From NCBI GenBank assembly GCA_023101725.1, contig JALJCO010007818.1:310001-374000 (forward strand): DNA of 64,000 bases, read 5' to 3'. This DNA comes from Atherinomorus stipes (Eukaryota > Chordata > Actinopteri > Atheriniformes > Atherinidae). The position numbers were made by a program, and so were the translations under genes. Position 1 is the stretch's first letter. Every line of letters begins with the position of its first letter. This document shows, piece after piece, positions 12,868-64,000 of this stretch. The notes beneath the pieces are model-generated. The model saw nothing but the letters and a program-made list of their open reading frames with translations. It made no database searches and was not told the DNA's origin.

Positions 12868-13399
12868 CAGTCGTCCTCAAAATTATTCATACCCTCCAAT
12901 TAAAGAAGGAAAAAAAATCATCTGTCAGTGAAATAAGTTGAAATTGACAAAAGCAATGATAAATAAAAATTATATAAAATTCATGACATTGATTTTGAAT
13001 ATGGTTCGAAAGAAATATTAAAAACACACAAAACAGAAAACAAGCAAATAAGCATAATGAGACTCAGAAGCTAGAATTTTGTTAAACAACACTTTGAGGC
13101 AATCACTGCAATCAGGTGTTTTCTCTAATGTTCAATAAGACTTCTACACCTGTTGGCAGGTATTTTGGTTCACGGTTCATGGGAAAGGTGCTGTAATGCG
13201 TCTGGGATGGCTTTTTTTTTTCTTTTAGCTATTATTTAATTGATTATTAATTATTTTCAACCACAATTCAAAGTCTGTTTTACTGTATTTCACTAAATTA
13301 TAATTTTGTCAATTTTTTTAGTTTCTTCTTATTTGAATTACTGTTGTGAATTTAGCCTTTTCTTTAACTGGAGGGTATGAATAATTTTCAGGACCACTG
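12868..13399. mobile_element. Tc1-like MITE, 532 bp
   Basis: Left end cagtcgtcctcaaaattatt followed by cataccctccaatta; the right end is its complement with few changes (ending tcaggaccactg). A TA precedes the left end and AA follows the right end, so the TA duplication is probably mutated. The terminal repeats are about 38 bp. A diverged left end of the same family lies at 34886-34922. Confidence 0.85.
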
Positions 13400-13403
13400 A
13401 AGG

Positions 13404-13517
13404 GCCAACTTAGAATATCACAATATATTGCAATTTATTGCCATATCACAGTATCACAATATTGTATCGTATCGTGATACGTATCGTATTGTGAAGTATT
13501 TGCCAATACCCACCCCT
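13404..13517. mobile_element. End fragment of a cgatat-rich element
   Basis: Contains repeated tatcgtatcgtgatacgtat and closes with tgccaatacccacccctaga, the complement of the element end seen at 2230. Only this end is recognised. Confidence 0.55.
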
Positions 13518-14882
13518 AGACCTGGTTGTAAACTTCTTTTTTATTCTGCTGAGCTGAGGAGAGATAGAGCCAAACAGGATTATTTCTACACTGTCACAAC
13601 ACTGTGGGTTTTTTCTTTTCCTTCCACTGAGCACACGAGATTTGAAGCAGCAAAAATAGACATGGATCCACACTTACAGCCAGAGGGGATCATGTCATCA
13701 TCGGACCATCTCCGTGGTAACCCTGAGCCACCTGAAGAAGACTCATGTAAGAGTAGGTTAGCAGACGTCAGTGCAGTTGCCATGGTTCAGGCTGGGGTCC
13801 TGTGAAGATGCTCGCAGCATCTTGTCACAGTCGGCTGCATTTGGCAGCTTATCAGTATGTTGTTATTAGTAAACAAACAGCTGCTTCTGATTATTCTGTC
13901 ATCCACTCACAGAGTGTCATTTGTTTCTGCTCGGCATTGCTTAACAACTGTTAGATGAGGTTTTATTAAAACCGAAGTAAGCGCAGGAGGAGATTTGGTC
14001 TCAGATGATGAGATAATAAAATCCCACACCTACACTGAGACAGACCCTTCCAGGCATCTCTCCAGAGTTCACGGCCTTCCCGTGAGTATGGATCCTCTAT
14101 TATGAGGCCACAGATCCTTTAAACCTCTGCGGCTCTTATGAAGGTTTCACCGGCTGGATGGAAGAAAAAAATATAGAGACGGGATGAAAAAGAGTCTGAA
14201 GAACTGATATGATGACTGCTATGTTTTCCCATGAGGGCTGTTTGCTATAATCAAATGTTTGTGTCTGATTCTCATCACTGAGGCTGTTATGGTGTGTGTG
14301 TGTGTGTGTGAAGACAGATGCAGTGTAAGGTTGCAGGAGGAGATCCATTACGTCACCATGGCAGCCGGCTTTAATTACAGCTAACTAAAGGCAGAGCAGA
14401 GGGAAGAGAGACCAGCAATGAGTGTAATTAAAAAGTCTATTTGAAAGCAGCAGATTATTACAGCTCTCAGCTTCGTGGAGCTGCTTTACAATACTCTGAT
14501 TCACACCACTGACTTCACACATGCTGCTGAATGTCACACTTTTGTCCTTCTGCCAAGTAAATGGAGGTCTAATTAAACATAAAGTAATTTTACGTGATAT
14601 TAGTGGTGTTTGTTTAGAGGGAAATGATGTTTTGTTGTGCGTCTTTGTTGCATTTACTGTTTATATAAAGGACAAACAGACAGCTACTGAAGGCAGAGCT
14701 TTTCTTTTTTTCTTTTATCTGTTAAACACTCGGATAATCTGCTGCTGTTCAGACAGATTTATTCTGTCTGTGAATGACCTGAGAAGGTATTTAGCTGCCA
14801 TCATCATCATTGTGTCTGTTGGACAGCTTTACTTTTAGTTCAGTTTCCAGCTGTAAGGTTTAACTGGGGGAAGACACCTTTC
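13518..14882. other. Intron sequence without recognised gene
   Basis: There is no coding exon. A (TG) microsatellite lies at 14292-14310. The frame at 13428-13805 crosses a transposon end and has no known domain. Confidence 0.5.
14292..14310. repeat. (TG)n microsatellite
   Basis: Uninterrupted TG run of about 19 bases. Confidence 0.95.
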
Positions 14883-14886
14883 TTAA

Positions 14887-15717
14887 AGGTATGGTACACC
14901 CACAGAATGATGTGGCTTCATTTTCTACTCACCGTCATGCTGAGCAAGACTGTGGAGCACTTTTTTAATATCTCAAATGCAGCTGGAGATCAGACATTCA
15001 TATAATCGAGTTCACCGGTGCCTGAAACAAATGAGTCCACAAAAACTTGTCAATATTCCTCCATACTGCTTGTCCAATGTAATCCAAGTGTCCTGAGTGG
15101 GTAGTGTCCATAATTTAGTCTAAACAACATCTTTTACTATATTTTTATAGGCTAAATAGTATAACATCGTACTTCCTACATGCGAGTTCACGACACTATG
15201 GAAGCCGTTCCTTCATTCGTTCTCTTTCTTTCTTTCTTTCAAACCAATAGCAGCCCCTCTTGTGTTTGTCCGCAGCTCGGTCGCTCTTAGCAGAATGTAA
15301 ACAGCGAATTTCTTCTATGCTTGCGTTATTGGCAGAGTAGGCTTTGAGGCTTCCGCTGTGTTGTGAACTCACATGAACGCGCTTGTAGGAAGTACGATGT
15401 TCTACTTTGTAGGCTATAAACATATACTAAATGATGTCGTTTTGAGTAAATTATTGATGTTACCCACTCAGGACACTTGGATTATATTTGACGAGCAGTA
15501 TGGAGGAATATTGACTTGGAGGAATATTGAAGTTTTTGTGGACTTTTATGGACCTTTTTGTTTTGAGTGCCGGTGAATCCCATTATATGACTGACGGCAG
15601 AAAACAAAAACCTGCCCGGATTTCCGGCTGCATTTGAGATATTAAAAAAGTGCTCCACAGTCTTGCTCAGCATGAGTAGAAAATGAAGGCTCATCATTCT
15701 GTGGGTGTTATATCCCT
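14887..15717. mobile_element. Angel-like TTAA element with long inverted arms, 831 bp
   Basis: The left arm begins aggtatggtacacccacaga and the right arm is its complement, ending gggtgttatatccct. The arms stay paired for about 330 bases, through phrases such as gtggagcacttttttaatat and gcatttgagatattaaaaaa. TTAA precedes the element, and TTAT (one change) follows it. The arrangement resembles the Angel family of fish MITEs, usually grouped with Kolobok transposons. A shorter relative is at 38563-38812. Confidence 0.85.
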
Positions 15718-15944
15718 TTATAGCAACACTGCAACCCTTTGGCAGATTTGTACACTTTGGGCCCCTAACGACGACAATCCAGCATCTACATCATGTGTCT
15801 TCTCTGAGATCTCTCCAGCCAGTAAAAGTCAGTCCTATGTTGACTCTTGTCTTACCTCTTGCTTGGCCCCTTTTTGTCTTTTGTTTCTTTCTTGCTCCAA
15901 TAATGTACGAGTATTTTGTTCTTGTTGTCTTTAACTGGTGAATT

Positions 15945-16080
15945 AACAGATAAATTAATAAACAAACAAATAAATGAATACATCAATAAATAAATAGATA
16001 AATGAATAAATATAGATAGATGGATAGATAGATGGATAGACAGATAAAAAAATTAATAAATGGAAATAGATAAATAAATG
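15945..16080. repeat. A/T-rich tetranucleotide repeat tract
   Basis: Mixed (AAAT)n, (AATA)n and (GATA)n units with interruptions. Confidence 0.85.
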
Positions 16081-16685
16081 CCCTCTTAGTGTTTTTTTAT
16101 AGGTCATTTGTTTGTTTTTTGCTTGTTTCTCTATATCAGGTGTCTGGTGTCACACATCTGTTATAAACTTTCTGGCCTTTTATTATGAATTAGTTTATCA
16201 ACATTTGTGTGTCATAAATACTATTATTTATGTATTTGTTTTTATATTGTTCATTTATTTATTTTCATCTATTTATTGTTACAATTGAATTGAATACAAT
16301 TGAATAAAAAATCATTTTATTCCCGCCTCTTTTTTTTATCGATATTTATTTTGTTTTTAATTATAAATAAAGGTAGGCATGTAGGGTCAAACGCAGGACA
16401 GCTATATCCGCTGAGATGTACAACCCTTATGGCTGCAACACCTGCTGACAGCCATGTTGGTCCAGCATCTGTACATGAGCATCCGAACGAACCAATCAGA
16501 GCTGCTGGTCCGTATTTGCTCATGCACGATACTCTTGGTTTATTTGCACCAGGACAGCAGTCAGTTTCCATAATGTAACAACGGCCTGACCAACAAAACG
16601 CATCGTTCCTTTTAATCTTCTTGGCTGCGTTTTCCCACCTGCAGTGTGAAGGTTTTAATGGCTTTCCATACGTTTAAACGGATCA

Positions 16686-16719
16686 ATCCCATCCAGGATT
16701 CATCCAGCCTGGATGGGAT
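16686..16719. repeat. 12-bp perfect inverted repeat
   Basis: atcccatccagg pairs exactly with cctggatgggat across a 10-base spacer. The function is unknown; it could be the core of an old MITE. Confidence 0.75.
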
Positions 16720-16857
16720 TTTAATGAGATGTCTGATCTAATATCTGAGTCCACACCAGCAGGACTGGAGTTTTTTTTTTAATGATTATCATTTCATCAC
16801 TGCTCCGGGTGTCAGCACAGCCTTTGAAGACTCATATCTTCTTCAACATATGTACAG

Positions 16858-16893
<36 letters not shown>
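16858..16893. repeat. (CA)n microsatellite
   Basis: Uninterrupted CA run of about 36 bases, about 335 bases upstream of window exon 1. Confidence 0.95.
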
Positions 16894-16894
<1 letters not shown>

Positions 16895-17130
16895 GAGCTG
16901 ACAGTAAAGCTAACACATTGTCAGTGCTGGCATTTCCCTTTTTTGTTTGTCTTGCCTAATTGGCGGCCCCTTCCCCTCGCCTGGCGGGGTCAGCCAATCA
17001 GCAGAGCCCGCTCATTAGCCGGGGTTTATTTCAGGCCCTTTATCAAATGAAGATTGAGTGTGACAGTTGGGTCTAACTTCAGCAGTACGCCTCACATGGC
17101 TGGACTCGGCCGGCTATCATCCAGGGGCGC

Positions 17131-17155
17131 GCTGCTGCTGCTGCTGCTGCTGCTG
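17131..17155 (+). repeat. (CTG)8 run upstream of exon 1
   Basis: Eight consecutive GCT units ending in G, read on the gene's sense strand, 74 to 98 bases before the acceptor of window exon 1. It supplies overlapping UGCU (YGCY) motifs in the pre-mRNA. Confidence 0.95.
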
Positions 17156-17228
17156 GGAAGCTAATTGAAATGCCACCCTGTTCTTCCGTTTCATGTCTTC
17201 TGTTTTCTTTCTGTTTTTTCTCCCACAG

Positions 17229-60759
<43,531 letters not shown>

Positions 60760-60945
60760 GTCTGACCGTTGATAACACTGCTGTTTAACCTTTAACTACA
60801 GAACAAATGTGCATTCTAGCTGCAGGATGGATGAAGTGGCACAGCATCAGTCACCAGATGTTTACATTCTGAGATGTGGATTTTGTTAGAATTTCCTGTT
60901 TGTTTTTTGTCTTTTTTTTCTTCATTTGGTACATACACTGCCTGA

Positions 60946-61851
60946 CCCAAAAATAAAAAGTCGTCACCCGGATTTACAGTAACTAAGCAAATAGATACGA
61001 GCCTCCTATTGGATAATTACTGCATGGGCGATTATTTTCCAGCTGGCAACAAGTTATTTAACCCCAACTGGGGCAATGAATTGCTTCTCATTTCCTAAAC
61101 AACCATGTGGAAAGACACATCCCTGGTCGTGGAAAAGATGTTAGTCTGTTTGAGAAGGGTCAAATCATTGGCATGCATCAAGCAGAGAAAACATCTATAG
61201 AGATGCAGAAACTACTAAAATTGGGTTCAGAATTGTCCAACGCATTAATAAAAACTGGAAGGATAGTGGGGACCCATTTGTCTTCCAGGAAGAAATGTGG
61301 CCGGAGAAAAATCCTGAATGATTGTGATCGGCAATCACTTAAACATTTGGTGAGATCAAATTGAAGAAAAACAACAGTAGAACTCAGGTCTATGAGTGAA
61401 AGTAAGAGCATTTCCACACACACAGTGTGAAGGGAACTAAAGGGATTGGGACTGAACAGCTGTGAAGCCTTATGAAAACCTCTAATCAGTGAGGCTAACC
61501 GGAAAAAAAGGCTTCAACTTCCAAGGGAGCACAAAGATTGGACGCTGGAGCAATGGAAGAAGTTCATTTTCACACATGGATTGTCCACCACAGAGTCCAG
61601 ACCTGAACCCCATTGAGAATCTTTGTGATGTGCTGGAGAAGGCTGTGGTCAGACTCTTCCATCATCAATGCAAGATCTTGGTGAAAAATAAATGCAGCAC
61701 TGGATGGAAATAAATCTGGTGACATTGCAGAAGCTTATGGAAACAATGCCTCAGTGAATGCGTGCCGTAATCAAAGTTGAAGGCGGTCCAATGACAGTGT
61801 ATGACCTTTTTTTTTGGGGGGGGTGGTAACTTTTTTTTGGGCCAGGCAGTG
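60946..61851 (+). mobile_element. Internally deleted Tc1 element, 906 bp
   Basis: Left cactgcctgacccaaaaata; the right end's complement is cactgcctggcccaaaaaaa. A TA flanks both sides (60944-60945 and 61852-61853). Full-length relatives are about 1.6 kb. The missing piece is the central catalytic part. Confidence 0.9.
61100..61713 (+). pseudogene. Broken Tc1 transposase
   Basis: In one frame: RGKDVSLFEKGQIIGMHQAE, then KTGRIVGTHLSSRKKCGRRK, then a stop. In another frame: TKIGRWSNGRSSFSHMDCPP, then QSPDLNPIENLCDVLEKAVV. The join at about 61570 falls between the WSNGRSSF part and the HMDCPP part, so the region with the first two aspartates is lost. SPDLNPIEN, with the final glutamate, remains. 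Confidence 0.85.
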
Positions 61852-61853
61852 TA

Positions 61854-63585
61854 TAATGTGGTTGTGTGTGCATTCATGCACCATTTTCTGCCAAGTTCCG
61901 CTCATTTTTATTTTGAAATTTCCAGGTTTCCGAACATGTATACGTTCATGCTCAGATGGAACTAAAAGTCCTGTTTTTCTGCAGCAAAATCCAGAACCAG
62001 AGTTTACAGATCAGGACCCTCATTTATGAACCTGTCATAGAAAATGAGTAAAGTAGGGGTGTAACAATACACTGGTCTATAGTATATCGATACATCGATA
62101 CAGATTGATGTATCAATTGTAAATTGATCCAAAATCGATATCAGACCCTCTTTTTATTATGAAAATGGCTTCATTTCGAAGTTCGTCTGCCACATTTTTA
62201 CAACAAAATACATGTTTATAGTTGTGCAGTAAACGGATACATGATGACACAGGGAGATTGTACTGCATACTTCAAGTAGGTAGAAGCTTACAGTTGTGTT
62301 AAAAAAAAAAACAAAAAAACAATAGCCTTGTTATTACATGTGATATTGTTTCATATCAATGGGTGGATCCCAAATCAAATAAAATTGAAATCGTATTGTG
62401 AAGGAACTTGAGATATTAACAAACATTGAATCGCTATCCATAGTATCGAATCGAATATTATATTTGTGACTGAGGACAGATTGGTTTTGGGAAAAGGCCG
62501 TAAATTGTAATATAATTTGATATAAAGCTCAGTGTGAAAAGATAATGCCACGGCATAGTGAGACATACCTGCAGCCAGAGGAGGGCAGGACCTGACAGAA
62601 CTTCTCCTCTCTGGACGTCGTTTCATCTTTTGAAGCTTTTGGTTGACCTCAGTTGGTTTTAAATGTTCTGTATGAATAAAGGTATGTTGATTTGATGTGA
62701 TGTGACAAGCGTACACACACCCAGCATCATCGCAGCTCTTCACTGTTTGATTTCAGCTTGGTGTTAAATTGCTCAAAGGGGAGATTAATGTATTTTGGGC
62801 TCAGAGCAAAGACTGCATCCAACACAGATGGTATAATCCAGCTCAGGGATGGTAAGGAAAAGCCTGACCTGTCTCTTGTCTCATATGTCAGTGACAGAAA
62901 ACCCACTTGGATTTTCCAGTTTCTGTCCAGTTAATAAACCTCTGCAGCACAGAGCAAGAATCGAACAGCAGCATCTGATCAGAAGTCACTGCTCTCAGAG
63001 AGTAAAAATCTGACTGCCCCCGTCAAAAAGCTTTTAGATTATCAGAATCAGCTCTCTGGATTTAGTCTTTTATTAAAACAAGTTCAGTGAAGTCCTCACC
63101 TGTCTGTCACGGGTCTCTTTTGTCAGTTTTGAAACTAATTAGGCTACATGTCTGCCAATGAACTAATATTATTCCTAACTGATTATTATTTTGACAAGGT
63201 AACGAATAAATGTAATTTTCCATGAGTCAGTTTGGAAGCAGCAGATCAGAGTTGAGATTTATGCACATTCCTAAGTATAAGTACAAGATGATACATTTCC
63301 CATTTGGGGTGAAAATGTTGTCACACATTAAATATGTATACATCTGTTGCTAAGCAACGTTAAAAAAAAAAAAAAAAGATTTTGGAAAGTCTCTTCAAAA
63401 ACATTTTTGGCCCAAAGGTGCATTTTTGTCAGGCACTTTTAAAAGGCACTTTTAGATAATATGTTTTATAATTATTAAAGGATAGCTTTCTTTTTTTCAA
63501 CCTGGACCTTATTTCTAGGAATTTATACATGCATTTACTTACCGGTATCATTTCTGTATCACTTTGACTCCTTAGGACAATATTT
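61854..63585. other. Intron sequence after exon 10
   Basis: Bases 62054-62460 begin taggggtgtaacaatacact and carry tatcgatacatcgatacaga, the left end of a hAT-like element whose right end is not clear. No exon continuing CBS2 was found. Confidence 0.5.
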
Positions 63586-63586
63586 T

Positions 63587-63998
63587 GTTGAGTTGCCCTC
63601 TAGACTATACCCATTTAATGGGAGAGACGGGGCAGCCTCTATGTAAGGCATTATCTGCAGCAAAATGCATTCATTTCACCAATACTTTAAGTAGAATGAG
63701 CAAACGAACGGGTACAATTGTCCTGTGAGTTCAGAGTTAGCTCTTTGTCAGTTATTGGGGGCGTTCTCTACACTTTACAGGCCACGCAGCCCCTGAAACA
63801 GCTTGCAAGATCATTTAGCTACCCAGACGACAACAAACCACAGTCTGCAAAACTCTGAACTCACCGGACAATTGTACTTGTTTGTTCGTTCTACTTAAAG
63901 CATTGGTGAAATATGGGGGTTTTGCTGTAGATAATGACTAAATAGAGGCTGCCCTATCTCTCCCATTATATGGATATACACCAGAGGGCAACTCAACT
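63587..63998. mobile_element. Palindromic element at the window edge
   Basis: The left arm ttgagttgccctctagacta and gcattatctgcagcaaaatg pairs with the complement of the right arm, which ends ccagagggcaactcaa. The arms pair over about 160 bases. Part of the same sequence occurs at 2625-2800. Confidence 0.85.
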
Positions 63999-64000
63999 AA

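Larger units (their letters stand above)
15718..17228. other. End of the upstream intron
   Basis: Contains an A/T-rich tetranucleotide tract (15945-16080, aaat and gata units), a 12-bp perfect inverted repeat at 16686-16719, a (CA) run, a (CTG) run and the pyrimidine tract for exon 1. No coding exon was seen. Confidence 0.6.

Noticed and set aside
13428..13805. 125-codon frame
   Set aside because: It begins inside a transposon end (13404-13517), has no domain and shows no splice context.
1..17228. Search for a further clcn2 exon upstream of 17229
   Set aside because: I looked for the helix L/M segment that ends in lysine before FWMSALATT. No open segment with that character and a GT donor in the right phase was found, so the intron appears longer than the window part.
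60760..64000. Search for the next clcn2 exon (rest of CBS2)
   Set aside because: No segment encoding the expected THTxFSLLG start was seen after exon 10.

Overview
The window is intronic vertebrate DNA, almost certainly from a teleost fish. It carries one recognisable protein-coding gene on the + strand: ten internal exons of a CLC-2 type voltage-gated chloride channel (clcn2). The teleost call rests on the repeats, which are families I recognise as typical of ray-finned fish: several Tc1/mariner lineages, many small non-autonomous hAT elements with 8-bp target-site duplications (TSDs), and Angel-like elements in TTAA targets. GT-AG splice sites, consistent reading phases and an unbroken 374-codon reading frame across the ten exons support a functional gene. 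Its start lies before the window and its end lies after it.

Layout. Bases 1-17228 are one long upstream intron (its 5' exon is outside the window) filled with repeats. The coding exons are 17229-17298, 19269-19379, 23990-24203, 32828-32961, 36844-37034, 39567-39678, 42934-43004, 43343-43417, 52820-52858 and 60655-60759. Together they encode the last membrane helices of the channel (with the third selectivity-filter motif and the pore tyrosine), the first CBS domain, a variable linker and the start of the second CBS domain. Bases 60760-64000 are the start of the next intron. The coding part is 1122 bases spread over 43.5 kb, about 2.6 percent.

Between the exons the sequence is a record of repeated transposon insertion. 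Several elements can be bounded to the base by their TSDs: hAT elements at 5168-6093, 9309-9520, 9529-9739, 27874-28428, 34579-35501 (inside 33880-35594, which is inside a Tc1 copy), 45094-45283, 45442-46448, 48283-48546 and 54449-55480; TA-target elements at 12868-13399, 45838-46204, 47737-48279 and 60946-61851; and TTAA-target elements at 14887-15717, 27178-27821 and 38563-38812. All transposase copies seen are broken by stops, frameshifts or internal deletions, so nothing here looks able to move by itself.

No other protein-coding gene, RNA gene, CRISPR array, operon or LTR element could be supported. The most unusual observations are two hAT elements sharing one 8-bp target, a four-layer nest of transposons, a TTAA element with an internally duplicated CRE-like site, a run of YGCY (CTG) motifs just upstream of an exon, and a 300-base block that looks like poor-quality base calling.
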